Shown here piece by piece: positions 20,599 through 29,419 of a stretch of 64,000 nucleotides of DNA. The translations under genes were made by a program, and so were the position numbers. The stretch is from Pseudomonas luteola NBRC 103146 (GTDB taxonomy: Bacteria > Pseudomonadota > Gammaproteobacteria > Pseudomonadales > Pseudomonadaceae). Under the pieces are notes generated by a model. It saw only the letters and a list, made by a program, of their open reading frames with translations. It searched no databases and was not told the DNA's origin. Location: NCBI RefSeq assembly GCF_002091675.1, contig NZ_BDAE01000019.1:32187-96186 (forward strand), written 5' to 3'. Every line of letters starts with the position of its first letter. Position 1 is the first letter of the stretch.

Positions 20599-22704
20599 GT
20601 GAATCCAGTAATCAAGACATTCAAATTCGGTCAGCAGACCGTAACCCTGGAGACGGGCCGTATTGCGCGTCAGGCCAGTGGTGCAGTACTTGTCAGTACT
20701 GAAGACGTTAGCGTTCTGGTCACTGTTGTGGGTGCCAAGTCTCCAGCAGAAGGCCGTGACTTCTTCCCGCTGTCTGTCCACTATCAGGAAAAGACGTATG
20801 CGGCAGGTCGTATCCCCGGTGGCTATTTCAAGCGTGAAGGTCGTCCAAGCGAAAAGGAAACATTGACCTCCCGCCTGATCGATCGCCCGATTCGTCCTCT
20901 ATTCCCCGAAGGCTTCATGAACGAAGTACAGGTTGTCTGTACTGTAGTTTCTACCAACAAGAAGTCTGATCCGGATATTGCTGCCATGATCGGTACGTCT
21001 GCCGCTCTGGCTATTTCCGGCATTCCGTTCGCAGGCCCGATTGGTGCTGCACGCGTAGGGTTCCACCCAGAGCTGGGCTATATCATCAACCCAAGCTATG
21101 AGCAGCTTCAGAGTTCCAGCCTGGACATGGTTGTCGCAGGTACCTCTGACGCGGTTCTAATGGTTGAGTCCGAAGCGGACGAGCTGACTGAAGACCAGAT
21201 GCTGGGCGCTGTACTGTTTGCCCATGAAGAGTTCCAGGTTGTCATCGAGGCAATCAAGGCATTTGCTGCTGAAGCAGGCAAGCCTACGTGGGACTGGCAA
21301 GCTCCGGTCGAGAACACAGCTTTGGTTAACCAGCTGCGTGCCGAATTTGGTGAGGCAATTTCTCAGGCTTATACCATTACCATCAAGCAGGACCGTTATG
21401 CGGCTCTGGGTGAGCTGCGCGATCAGGCTGTGGCCAAGTTTGCGGGTGAGGAAGAGGGTCAGTACAGTACCGCCGAGGTCAAGGAAATTTTTGGCCTGCT
21501 GGAATATCGCACTGTACGTGAGAACATCGTAGGCGGTAAGCCGCGTATCGATGGTCGTGATACCCGTACTGTTCGTCCGCTGAATATTGAAGTGGGTGTG
21601 CTGCCCAAGACTCACGGCTCCGCATTGTTTACGCGTGGTGAAACTCAGGCGCTGGTAGCGACTACCCTGGGTACTGCCCGCGATGCTCAGATCCTCGACA
21701 TGCTGGAAGGCGAGCGCCGTGACACCTTTATGCTGCACTACAACTTCCCGCCTTTCTCGGTCGGTGAGTGCGGACGTATGGGTAGCCCAGGCCGCCGTGA
21801 AATCGGTCATGGCCGTCTGGCACGCCGTGGTGTGCAGGCTATGCTGCCTTCTCAGGAAGAGTTTCCTTACAGCATTCGTGTTGTTTCAGAGATCACTGAG
21901 TCAAACGGCTCAAGCTCCATGGCTTCTGTCTGCGGTGCCTCGTTGGCATTGATGGATGCTGGTGTTCCAGTTCGCGCTCCGGTTGCTGGCGTTGCGATGG
22001 GCCTGGTAAAGGAAGGCGACAGATTTGCTGTTCTGACCGATATTCTAGGTGATGAAGATCACCTTGGCGATATGGACTTCAAGGTGGCCGGTACTGACAA
22101 GGGCGTTACCGCTCTGCAGATGGACATCAAGATCAACGGTATTACCGAAGAGATCATGGAAGTCGCTTTGGCTCAGGCTCTAGAGGCTCGCCTCAATATC
22201 CTATCCCAAATGAATCAGGTAATCGCCAAGCCGCGTGCAGAGCTGTCTGCCAATGCACCGACCATGATTGCTATGAAGATCGAGCCGGACAAGATCCGCG
22301 ACGTCATCGGTAAAGGCGGCGCTGTTATTCGTGGAATCTGTGAAGAAACCAAGGCGTCGATCGACATCGAAGATGATGGCAGCGTCAAGATTTACGGCGA
22401 AACCCGTGAAGCTGCCGAGGCCGCCAAACAGCGCGTTCTGGGTATTACTGCAGAAGCTGAAATCGGCAAGATTTACGTTGGTAAGGTCGAGCGCATTGTC
22501 GATTTCGGTGCGTTCGTAAATATCCTGCCTGGTAAAGATGGTCTGGTACACATTTCTCAGATCAGCGATCAGCGCATCGAGAAGGTTTCCGATGTACTGA
22601 AAGAAGGACAGGAAGTGAAGGTATTGGTATTGGACGTGGATAACCGCGGCCGTATCAAGCTCTCTATCAAGGATGTCGCAGCAGCTGAAGCTTCTGGCGC
22701 CTGA
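20599..22704 (+). CDS. pnp: Polynucleotide phosphorylase
   Basis: PNPase is a 3'-5' phosphorolytic exoribonuclease of the RNA degradosome. The 701-residue product has two RNase PH domains (first containing [22 protein letters not shown], second [19 protein letters not shown]), a KH domain with IGKGG near residue 570 and a C-terminal S1 domain ([18 protein letters not shown]). I chose GTG 20599 with AAGGA just upstream because it gives the family N-terminus [20 protein letters not shown]; a longer in-frame ORF from 20518 runs through the terminator region and is not credible. Confidence 0.97.
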   Translation: MNPVIKTFKFGQQTVTLETGRIARQASGAVLVSTEDVSVLVTVVGAKSPAEGRDFFPLSVHYQEKTYAAGRIPGGYFKREGRPSEKETLTSRLIDRPIRPLFPEGFMNEVQVVCTVVSTNKKSDPDIAAMIGTSAALAISGIPFAGPIGAARVGFHPELGYIINPSYEQLQSSSLDMVVAGTSDAVLMVESEADELTEDQMLGAVLFAHEEFQVVIEAIKAFAAEAGKPTWDWQAPVENTALVNQLRAEFGEAISQAYTITIKQDRYAALGELRDQAVAKFAGEEEGQYSTAEVKEIFGLLEYRTVRENIVGGKPRIDGRDTRTVRPLNIEVGVLPKTHGSALFTRGETQALVATTLGTARDAQILDMLEGERRDTFMLHYNFPPFSVGECGRMGSPGRREIGHGRLARRGVQAMLPSQEEFPYSIRVVSEITESNGSSSMASVCGASLALMDAGVPVRAPVAGVAMGLVKEGDRFAVLTDILGDEDHLGDMDFKVAGTDKGVTALQMDIKINGITEEIMEVALAQALEARLNILSQMNQVIAKPRAELSANAPTMIAMKIEPDKIRDVIGKGGAVIRGICEETKASIDIEDDGSVKIYGETREAAEAAKQRVLGITAEAEIGKIYVGKVERIVDFGAFVNILPGKDGLVHISQISDQRIEKVSDVLKEGQEVKVLVLDVDNRGRIKLSIKDVAAAEASGA

Positions 22705-22718
22705 TAGTTAGTAAGTTG

Positions 22719-22747
22719 AAAGCCCAGCCTTGGCTGGGCTTTTTTAT
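22719..22747 (+). terminator. pnp terminator
   Basis: AAAGCCCAGCC and GGCTGGGCTTT flank a TT centre (22719-22742) and are followed by further T. It is a textbook intrinsic terminator directly after pnp. Confidence 0.92.
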
Positions 22748-22754
22748 GTCCGTT

Positions 22755-22803
22755 GTTCATGCAACTTGCATGTATTGCATGAACGATTTATTGCAATGTG
22801 CAA
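22755..22803 (+). promoter_or_regulatory. Upstream palindromes of the BON-gene promoter
   Basis: A perfect 10-bp inverted repeat, GTTCATGCAA (22755-22764) and TTGCATGAAC (22775-22784), is separated by ten bases. A second smaller dyad, TTGCA-ATG-TGCAA, lies at 22791-22803. They lie 65-115 bases upstream of the -24/-12 element, the usual place for activator sites of sigma-54 promoters. The activator is unknown. Confidence 0.6.
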
Positions 22804-22867
22804 CGGTTTATTAAAAAGCCAAATTGTTAACTTATTGATATTTAATGATTTTTTTATGAGGCCGACT

Positions 22868-22882
22868 TGGCATGCTGATTGC
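22868..22882 (+). promoter_or_regulatory. Sigma-54 (-24/-12) promoter of the BON gene
   Basis: TGGCATG-CTGA-TTGC matches the sigma-54 consensus TGGCACG-N4-TTGC at all but one position, with the GG and GC exactly ten bases apart. The predicted start of transcription is near 22894, giving a leader of about 45 bases to the ATG at 22940. The AT-rich stretch between it and the upstream palindromes (about 22808-22860) could host an IHF bend. Confidence 0.75.
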
Positions 22883-22939
22883 GATCATGATTAGTGCTAG
22901 CGCCAGGATACGGCGTACACTCAAAACAGGAGTCACACC

Positions 22940-23302
22940 ATGAAGAAGACTTTCAGCCATTTCGCTCTTGCCGCCGCCGCTGTTACCGCTCTAAGCATGC
23001 CGCTTGCCGGAGGTGCGTTTGCTGCCACAAACCATCAAACGATGACGTTGGCCGCTAATGACAACGTGGAGAAGGCAGAGGAAACAGTTTCCGACACATG
23101 GATCACTGGAAAGGTGAAATCTTCTTTCCTTGCTGATGATCATATCAAAGGGACCGATATCAAGGTCGAGACCAACAAAGGTGTAGTCTCCCTTTCAGGT
23201 ACCGTTGCGACAGACGCTCAGCGTGAGCTGGCTGTTGAGAAAGCAAAAAATATCAAAGGCGTTAAAGCCGTATCGGCTGATGGCTTGAAATCGGCCGAGT
23301 AA
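22940..23302 (+). CDS. BON-domain periplasmic protein (OsmY-like)
   Basis: A 120-residue exported protein with a signal peptide (MKKTFSHFALAAAAVTALSM, cleavage likely near residue 28 after GAFA) and one BON domain (residues about 50-118; DTWITGKVKSSFLADDHIKG, then VVSLSGTVATDAQRELAVEKAKNIKGVKAV). BON proteins bind phospholipid surfaces and are often envelope-stress or osmotically induced. It has its own sigma-54 promoter and its own terminator, so it is a single-gene unit. The exact role is unknown. Confidence 0.85.
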   Translation: MKKTFSHFALAAAAVTALSMPLAGGAFAATNHQTMTLAANDNVEKAEETVSDTWITGKVKSSFLADDHIKGTDIKVETNKGVVSLSGTVATDAQRELAVEKAKNIKGVKAVSADGLKSAE

Positions 23303-23305
23303 TCT

Positions 23306-23336
23306 AAGGTGGCGGGCTTGAAGCCCGCCACTTTTA
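23306..23336 (+). terminator. Terminator after the BON gene
   Basis: GTGGCGGGC (23309-23317) and GCCCGCCAC (23323-23331) form a perfect 9-bp stem with loop TTGAA, followed by TTTTA. An ORF that starts inside this hairpin (23309) is not a real start for the next gene. Confidence 0.9.
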
Positions 23337-23356
23337 GTATCTGTGAGGTAAGTGCC

Positions 23357-23800
23357 ATGTCTGGAAAAGCAGATGCCTTTGTGGATCTGATTGAAGTTTC
23401 TCGTAATGGCAGAACATTCTACGAGTCAGCGATCAATGCAGTGAGCAGTCCCCAGCTCAAAGCGTTGTTCTCTGAGATGGCTCAGATGAAAGCGGGTCTG
23501 GTTATCCTGTTAAGTAGCCAGACATCCTTGCATGGCAGGCAGCCTGCTAATGACAGTCTTTTTGTAAGCTCTTTCAAAGTGCTTTATGAACAGACCAGAG
23601 CTGCTCTGGCAGAAGCGGGGGATACCACCTATATTCAAGTATTAGAGGAGTCTGAGGACCAGCTTCTCCACCTGCTGGAACAGGCCATACACGATATGCC
23701 CGAACTGGAAGCCAAGCCGCTGGTTCAGGAGCAGCTACAAAAAGCCAAGCTGTGCCATGATCACCTTTTAGAGCTCAAGCTTCGCCTTAACGTGGCCTAA
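23357..23800 (+). CDS. Four-helix-bundle protein, DUF2383-like
   Basis: A 147-residue soluble, entirely helical-looking protein that resembles the DUF2383/PA2169 family of ferritin-like bundles (residues 1-110: AFVDLIEVSRNGRTFYESAI, ALFSEMAQMKAGLVILLSSQ, VLEESEDQLLHLLEQAI). I assign the family from pattern only. The start ATG 23357 is preceded by GAGG at a suitable distance; a longer frame beginning in the preceding terminator was rejected. It ends directly against the convergent gene at 23801. Function unknown. Confidence 0.65.
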   Translation: MSGKADAFVDLIEVSRNGRTFYESAINAVSSPQLKALFSEMAQMKAGLVILLSSQTSLHGRQPANDSLFVSSFKVLYEQTRAALAEAGDTTYIQVLEESEDQLLHLLEQAIHDMPELEAKPLVQEQLQKAKLCHDHLLELKLRLNVA

Positions 23801-24112
23801 TTACTGGCCGCGCTTGCTTTCAATCTTGAACAGCCGGTCGCCGCGAAACGTCAAATAGTGATACATGCCGTTCCATGGGCCATACACCCATTCTTCGACT
23901 TTAACGTCGCTGCGTCTTCTGTAACTGTCTACGATCTCAATGTAACCCAAGTTAGCACGGCTGCCGGGCCTTCCACATTTACGGTAAATTTCGCTGATAT
24001 GGTCATCTGTATTGACCAGCTGACTACCGCATCGTAAGGACTCGGCATGAGCAGGCCACACTATGGTAGAGAGGATGAGCAGTACAGAGACTCGAAGAGC
24101 ATTAAAGGGCAT
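23801..24112 (-). CDS. DUF2845-type exported protein, copy 1
   Basis: A 103-residue exported protein with a signal peptide (about residues 1-23, ending PAHA) and the pattern LRCGSQLVNTDDHISEIYRKCGRP followed by EEWVYGPWNGMYHYLTFRGDRLFKIE. That pattern is characteristic of DUF2845. Two Cys residues could form a disulfide. A related gene lies nine bases upstream, so this is a tandem pair. Its stop codon abuts the stop of the convergent upstream gene. No function is known to me. Confidence 0.75.
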   Translation of the reverse strand: MPFNALRVSVLLILSTIVWPAHAESLRCGSQLVNTDDHISEIYRKCGRPGSRANLGYIEIVDSYRRRSDVKVEEWVYGPWNGMYHYLTFRGDRLFKIESKRGQ

Positions 24113-24121
24113 GAACAGGCT

Positions 24122-24415
24122 CTAATCACGTGTGAATTCGATGCTGACAAGTCGGTTGGCTTCAAATGTCAAAATGTAGATTCCACCATTCCAGGGACCG
24201 TAAACCCATTCTTCCCGTGTCGATTCCCTACGACCATAGTCACCCTGCGTGTAGCCTATAAAATCTCGATGCGCAGGTTCGCCGCATTTCCGTTGTACCT
24301 CAAACGTACGGTCGCCCCGGTTAACCAAGTTACTGCCGCAGCGGAGCGTGTCACCTAGCGCCACCGAGGCGGAGAGCGCTAGTAATAGGGCTATGGCGGT
24401 TGTGGTGTATCTCAT
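24122..24415 (-). CDS. DUF2845-type exported protein, copy 2
   Basis: A 97-residue exported protein with a signal peptide (residues about 1-21, ending ALG) and the same core as its neighbour: LRCGSNLVNRGDRTFEVQRKCGEP and EEWVYGPWNGGIYILTFEANRLVSIE. The two copies keep both Cys residues and the EEWVYGPWNG motif but differ elsewhere, so the duplication is not recent. It lies nine bases after the large DUF748 gene's stop side and is probably co-transcribed with it. Confidence 0.75.
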   Translation of the reverse strand: MRYTTTAIALLLALSASVALGDTLRCGSNLVNRGDRTFEVQRKCGEPAHRDFIGYTQGDYGRRESTREEWVYGPWNGGIYILTFEANRLVSIEFTRD

Positions 24416-24423
24416 CTGCTGTC

Positions 24424-27282
24424 CTAGCTACTGCCAAGATGAAGTTGTGCCGCGATACGCCCATTATTGCCTTGCTGGCTTGTATTGACATCAATTAAAT
24501 AAATACGCCCTTCCTCAAGCCCGGTCTTTTCTACGAGGTATTGCTTGATGTTTTGAGCACGCGCCTGTGCCAGTCGTCGCAGAAGCAGATCACTCGTTTT
24601 CCATGAGTCAAGAATGGCGGCACTCAGACGCTGCTGCCGCTCGGTATCGCTCAGGTGTGTCCACTCGGCAGGCGGCTGTTGTTTAAGGCGGGTACGGTAA
24701 ATCCCTTCTAGCAAGGCAGGTCGCATATCTTCCGGTACGGCAAGCTGGGTGGCATCTGCGGGAACCTTGCCGCCTCGCCGCTGCAGCAAATTGTAGTACT
24801 GTGTCTGGAATTCGCGCTCCAAGCGCTGCGCAGAAAGTGAAGGGCCGTCGATCTCAACCGCGCTACGGCCTTCTACATCCAGTTGCAGCTGCGGACGCCT
24901 TTTTAGCGCCTGGGCCAGCGTATCGAGCGACTGACGCGCCTCACCCGTCAAGTTGACCGAGGCCGCTTCAAAGGGTATCTCGTTGAGATCCGTTTCTGCT
25001 CGACCTGCCAGGCCTGCCAGCATCTTGAAGGGCGATTGGACGGCCCTTGCAATGACGTTGCGCATCGTTTGCCAGATGATGGGCGCCACGCTGAAGTTAG
25101 GGTCGTTGAGGTTACCCGCGACAGGGAGAGTCAGGTCAATTCTGCCGTGGGAGTCCTTGAGTAGCGCAACCGCAAGCCTGACAGGCAGGTCGACGGCATC
25201 AGGGCTGTCAATCCGTTCACCTAGCTCAAGTTGATCCAATACCAGATGGTTTTGAGCATCCAGCTTGCTGTTGTCGATCCGGTAGTTGAGATCCAGGTCC
25301 AGGCGCCCTTTGCGGATGGCATAGCCGGCGAATTTTCCGGAATAGGGCGTGAGGGTTGTAAGTTCAACATGACGGAATGCCGCTGTCACGTTGAGTTTGT
25401 TGAGCGGATCCAGTGGGTTCAGACGACCTTTGATATTGACGGGTGCAAAGCGATCCACCTTGCCGGTCAGGCTTATTTCCGCCGGATCGGAGGCCTTTGT
25501 ATCCAGCGTGCCGATCTGACCGTTCAGCTCCTGAATAGCCGTTATGAAGCTGGGCGTAAGGCTATAGTCTGCAAAATTGGCCGAGCCGTTAACGACATGA
25601 ATACCGCCGATGTGCAGGGTTAGCGGAGTGGTGTCGTCAGGTGCTTCGTCTTTGGGTTGAGGAATCAGCAGCTGACGAAAGTTAGTGGTCAGGTCTTCGT
25701 TGATAATAAGACGGGCATAGGGGCGCAGCAGGGTAATGTCATCAATGGCGAGACGCTGGCCATGCTCGTAGCTGATACCTTTTAGCGTAAGCGTTTGCCA
25801 GCGCAGGAAGTCACGCTGGCGCTGGGTATCTAGAGTATGCAGCTGGGTGAGCTGGGCCTGCCCGGTCACGGACAAGGCAAGAGGCGCTGTATCATGAAGG
25901 GAGAGATTGATGTCGCTTGCCAGCATGCCGCTCCGCACTTCAAGGCGGATATAGGGGGCAATATAGGCTTGGGCCAGACGCAGGTCGATATCATTATTCA
26001 CGATATGCAGGCGAGCGGTCACAGGATTCAATGTCAGCTCACCGCTAACCTCAAGCTGCCCATGTAGACCAACTTGAGCGTTGAGGTTGACCGTGGTCGG
26101 CATTTGGCCTGCCAGATCAAGGTTGGACAACGCCAGGTTGATGTCCTTTATGTCCAGATCTACAGGTGCTGAAGCGGCCAGGTCTTTTAGATGAAGGCGG
26201 CCGCCTTGTAGGTCAGTCTTGCCAATGCTGATCTGCCAATTCGGTGTGTCGGGCAATGCCTCGGGTTGCTCTGGGAAGGTGAACAGCTTGGCCCAATCCA
26301 GCTGACCGTCCCGATCCCGAGATACCCAGGCCTCCAAGTTTCGGGTCTCGAGCTTTCCCAGATGGATCTGGCGTTTGGTCAGGTCCAGTGTGGCATCGGC
26401 AATAGCGAGGTGGTTTAGATGTATCTGTGGCGTGGCATTGACTGCTTTGCTGGAAAACTCATCAAGGCTCAGGCTGGTCTTGGACAGTTGTAGTTGAAAG
26501 GTATTTCCTGTTTCGAGGTGGTACTGAGCATGCCCATTCAACCGACCCTTATCGAGTGAAAGCGGTAGTGCTTCGCTGACGTAGGTCCACCAGGGGGCCA
26601 GCGCAGCCTCCTTGAGCTCCAGGGAGCCATTAAGGGTGAAGGGGACCAAGTGGAGCGTTCCTTCGCTTGTGAGTGCCCCATCCTGGCCTGCTTGGGCATT
26701 CAGGCTGTAGCGGCCTGGATTTTCTGTGCGGGTGCCGATGTTTTCCAGGGTCAGATCAATGGGGTTGAAACTGACTTCGACGGGCTGTTTGAGCTGTTGA
26801 TCTCGGTAATGCACTTGGGCCCTCTGAAGGACAAGAGCATCGATGGTCAAGGGAAAGGGTGGCTCGGTTGCATTTGCCGTAGGCTTGTCTTGAGGGTCAG
26901 AACTCTCAGGCGTTTTAAACAGCTCGGTAAGATTTAGCGTACCGTCTTTCTCGAGCGTAACGTCGACAACGGGCTCTTCCAGCTCCAGACGCGCCAGATG
27001 TGCTTCCCTTCGCCATAAGCTGTTCAGCTCAAGGTCAGCATAGAGGCGCTTGGCTGCCAAGACGGGGTGTTCGGGAGAGCCAATGCGAAACCCTTTCAGT
27101 TCTACTTCAAATGTGAAGGGATTAAGGCTGATCTTATCGATCTGAGCAGGCTGCGTGGTGTAACGCGTCAACTGTTGGTTTGCAACGTGCAACGCAACGC
27201 GCGGGAGAATCAGAAAACCAAGCAGGCAATACAGCAGGAGGAGCGACAACACAATGGCGGCGCGTTTCAATGCTTTGGGCAT
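24424..27282 (-). CDS. Large DUF748/AsmA-like envelope protein
   Basis: A 952-residue protein with a single N-terminal membrane helix (AAIVLSLLLLYCLLGFLILP) and a long periplasmic repetitive beta region with many short DxxxxNL/LxLxxLxL segments. The C-terminal section holds DUF748-type motifs (VDLPVRLAVALLKDSHGRIDLTLPVAGNLNDPNFSV) and a final charged region (RRLAQARAQNIKQYLVEKTGLEEGRIYLID). AsmA-like proteins are thought to bridge the envelope and move phospholipid; applying that here is inference. A gene of this size and position is present in P. aeruginosa. Confidence 0.8.
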   Translation of the reverse strand: MPKALKRAAIVLSLLLLYCLLGFLILPRVALHVANQQLTRYTTQPAQIDKISLNPFTFEVELKGFRIGSPEHPVLAAKRLYADLELNSLWRREAHLARLELEEPVVDVTLEKDGTLNLTELFKTPESSDPQDKPTANATEPPFPLTIDALVLQRAQVHYRDQQLKQPVEVSFNPIDLTLENIGTRTENPGRYSLNAQAGQDGALTSEGTLHLVPFTLNGSLELKEAALAPWWTYVSEALPLSLDKGRLNGHAQYHLETGNTFQLQLSKTSLSLDEFSSKAVNATPQIHLNHLAIADATLDLTKRQIHLGKLETRNLEAWVSRDRDGQLDWAKLFTFPEQPEALPDTPNWQISIGKTDLQGGRLHLKDLAASAPVDLDIKDINLALSNLDLAGQMPTTVNLNAQVGLHGQLEVSGELTLNPVTARLHIVNNDIDLRLAQAYIAPYIRLEVRSGMLASDINLSLHDTAPLALSVTGQAQLTQLHTLDTQRQRDFLRWQTLTLKGISYEHGQRLAIDDITLLRPYARLIINEDLTTNFRQLLIPQPKDEAPDDTTPLTLHIGGIHVVNGSANFADYSLTPSFITAIQELNGQIGTLDTKASDPAEISLTGKVDRFAPVNIKGRLNPLDPLNKLNVTAAFRHVELTTLTPYSGKFAGYAIRKGRLDLDLNYRIDNSKLDAQNHLVLDQLELGERIDSPDAVDLPVRLAVALLKDSHGRIDLTLPVAGNLNDPNFSVAPIIWQTMRNVIARAVQSPFKMLAGLAGRAETDLNEIPFEAASVNLTGEARQSLDTLAQALKRRPQLQLDVEGRSAVEIDGPSLSAQRLEREFQTQYYNLLQRRGGKVPADATQLAVPEDMRPALLEGIYRTRLKQQPPAEWTHLSDTERQQRLSAAILDSWKTSDLLLRRLAQARAQNIKQYLVEKTGLEEGRIYLIDVNTSQQGNNGRIAAQLHLGSS

Positions 27283-27362
27283 GGCGTCTATCCATCAAGA
27301 GTGCTCTCCAGTATCGCACGTGCCGCTGTGGTGCCAACGGCAGCATGCGCAAAGCGTGATCG

Positions 27363-28379
27363 TTACAACTGTAAAATCAAGATCTTAAGGGGCGGTTGGC
27401 CGTCAAAGGACGGGAAGTCCTCGTCTGGCGCGATAACCTGACAGTCACGTACCGGTCTTCCCTGTTTGCTGGCGCAGCGCAGAATAGACTCGCGCCATTC
27501 TGCCATGGAGACTTTGGCCAGGTTGTTACAGCACACCAGGGTGCCGTTTTCGGCAGTAGCTAGGAGCGCTGGTTTGAGCAGGCTTTGATAGTCACGCTGA
27601 AGGTCTACCGTTCCAAAGGCACTTTTGGCCCAAGCCGGTGGATCAAGAAACACAAGGTCGAATTGCTTTGGGTCCAGGCGAGGATAACTGGGCAAGCGCT
27701 GGCCTCGACGATGAGTGATAGGTAAGCCGGCTAGCTGGCGAATAGCGGGGAAATAGTCCGACTGAACGAACTGCATGGGCGGCAATGAAGGATTGAGAGT
27801 ACCGTTTTCCTGACCTACAGCCAGATTGCGCGTAGCGAAGTCCAGATTCCAGACCTCCTGCGCTCCACCAGCCGCAGCGCAGAGTCCTACACCGCAGGTA
27901 TAGGCAAAGAGATTCAGGACTGACTTGTCCTGGCTGTTCTGCTTGACCCAGCCTCGCGCGTTACGCAGGTCAAGAAAGAGTAACGGGTCTTGGCCGGCAT
28001 GGCGGCCCCGCACACGATAGGTCAAGTCCCATTCGTGAGCGGTGGTGGCCTCCAGTGCATCTGGTTCGGTTGTATGGGCGGTGCTGCTGCGATCAATCCG
28101 GGAATTGCCTTGCGACCGGTCGTTATAGACGAGAAATAATTCCTGGCCCAAAAAACGCTGAACCTGCTGATGCAGTGCAAGGATCACGTCATTTTCGACA
28201 GGGGCGTGAAAGCTCTGAATCAGTAATTGTGGGCCGTACCGGTCGAGCGTAAGTCCTGCTGCTCCCTCCTGTGATCCATGAAACAGTCGATAGCAGTCCG
28301 TACCCTGGGTATGGAGTCGTGCCAGGAGCGACTCACGGCGGGACAATGCTGAGTCCAGAGCGGAGAAAAGGGTTTGCAT
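27363..28379 (-). CDS. SAM-dependent (rRNA-type) methyltransferase
   Basis: A 338-residue class I methyltransferase resembling the RlmI/RlmK group but without an obvious N-terminal PUA domain. Visible motifs are GLTLDRYGPQLLIQSF, FLDLRNARGWVKQNSQDKSVLNLFAYTCGVGLCAAAGGA (SAM-binding motif I region) and the catalytic-loop FDLVFLDPPAWAKS. I chose ATG 28379 (MQTLFSALDSALSRRESLLA), preceded by AAGG; the ORF open upstream is low-complexity and overlaps the neighbouring gene's coding direction. The target RNA is unknown. Confidence 0.75.
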   Translation of the reverse strand: MQTLFSALDSALSRRESLLARLHTQGTDCYRLFHGSQEGAAGLTLDRYGPQLLIQSFHAPVENDVILALHQQVQRFLGQELFLVYNDRSQGNSRIDRSSTAHTTEPDALEATTAHEWDLTYRVRGRHAGQDPLLFLDLRNARGWVKQNSQDKSVLNLFAYTCGVGLCAAAGGAQEVWNLDFATRNLAVGQENGTLNPSLPPMQFVQSDYFPAIRQLAGLPITHRRGQRLPSYPRLDPKQFDLVFLDPPAWAKSAFGTVDLQRDYQSLLKPALLATAENGTLVCCNNLAKVSMAEWRESILRCASKQGRPVRDCQVIAPDEDFPSFDGQPPLKILILQL

Positions 28380-28450
28380 GGGCAGGCCTTGAAGCGAAGA
28401 GCAATAAAGGCGTACAGAATACAGATTATTGTGGGCGGCCGTGCGACCGA

Positions 28451-29329
28451 TCAGGGCTTGGTGGGCTGACCCATGCGGCGGCGTGCCCGATGTGAAGAGC
28501 CGTTGCGAACCGCCCAGCGTAACAGGGGAGCTGTACGGTTGACGCCGGCCCTTACCAGATGCCGCTCCGCATGGCCGGGCAGGATATCCAGTTGCTGAGC
28601 GGCCCATTCGGGTAGCAGATCAATCCCTGCTCTCATGATCAGTGAACCGAATGGCTTGGCCAGCGCACTGGGGGCTGGGGCTGAGAGCAGGATCTGTGTA
28701 ATCTCACGCGTACGTTCATCGCAGACCAGCTCTGGGCGCATCGTATTGAGGTAATGTTCGATTTCTATCCGTGATGCGGGGACTTGCTGAGCGCCCAGTT
28801 GCCTGGCAATCAGGGGAACTTCTCGGTAATAACGGTCCTGCTCCGCAAGGGAAAAGTGGGGATTGAAATAGCGAAGGTAGGCTTTCAGGAAGCTGCTCAC
28901 CTCCGCGACATGTACCCACGTTAAAAGATCAGGATCATCGGCTGCGTAAGGGCGTCCATCCAGGGCAACTCCTTTGATATGGCCATGAATCATCCGGACT
29001 TTTTCGATCAACCGTTGTGCGTCGGCCTGGTTGCCAAAGGTAGTGGCGGCAATGAATTGGCCCGTACGCCGTAATCGGCCCAGCATATCTTCTCGAAAGC
29101 GGGAGTGATCCCAGACACCTGCCAGTGCCAAGGGATGCAGCATTTGCAGAAGCAGGGCGGCGACCCCGCCGATCATCATGCAGGTAAAGTCACTGTGTAC
29201 CTTCCAGCAGGCGGAGTCAGGTCCGAACAGGCCAGGGTCCCCAGGTGGGTTCTCGTAATCGACTCCGCCCAGGCTTAGCCCGGTAAGGCTCATGACCTGA
29301 CTTTCAATACGGCGTCGCAGGATTTCCAT
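28451..29329 (-). CDS. Oxygenase MpaB-family (DUF2236) protein
   Basis: A 292-residue protein of the DUF2236/MpaB family, putative haem-dependent oxygenases. Support comes from DPGLFGPDSACWKVHSDFTCMMIGGVAALLLQMLHPLALAGVWDHS near residues 32-78, the HGHIKGV motif near 115 and LLTWVHVAEVSSFLKAY near 135, all typical of the family. It ends with a basic tail. Substrate and role are not known. It stands between the methyltransferase and acs on the same strand. Confidence 0.75.
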   Translation of the reverse strand: MEILRRRIESQVMSLTGLSLGGVDYENPPGDPGLFGPDSACWKVHSDFTCMMIGGVAALLLQMLHPLALAGVWDHSRFREDMLGRLRRTGQFIAATTFGNQADAQRLIEKVRMIHGHIKGVALDGRPYAADDPDLLTWVHVAEVSSFLKAYLRYFNPHFSLAEQDRYYREVPLIARQLGAQQVPASRIEIEHYLNTMRPELVCDERTREITQILLSAPAPSALAKPFGSLIMRAGIDLLPEWAAQQLDILPGHAERHLVRAGVNRTAPLLRWAVRNGSSHRARRRMGQPTKP

Positions 29330-29419
29330 TACAGCCCCAAATGATGCTTCCTCACGTAAAGCTTAATGGATAACGAGCCGCCAGACATCCAACGCTATGC
29401 CCGGCGGCGGCGGTTTTAC

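Noticed and set aside
27134..27352. 72-residue minus-strand ORF straddling the DUF748 start
   Set aside because: Composition is Arg/His/Cys-rich, it overlaps the real gene and has no ribosome binding site or family match.
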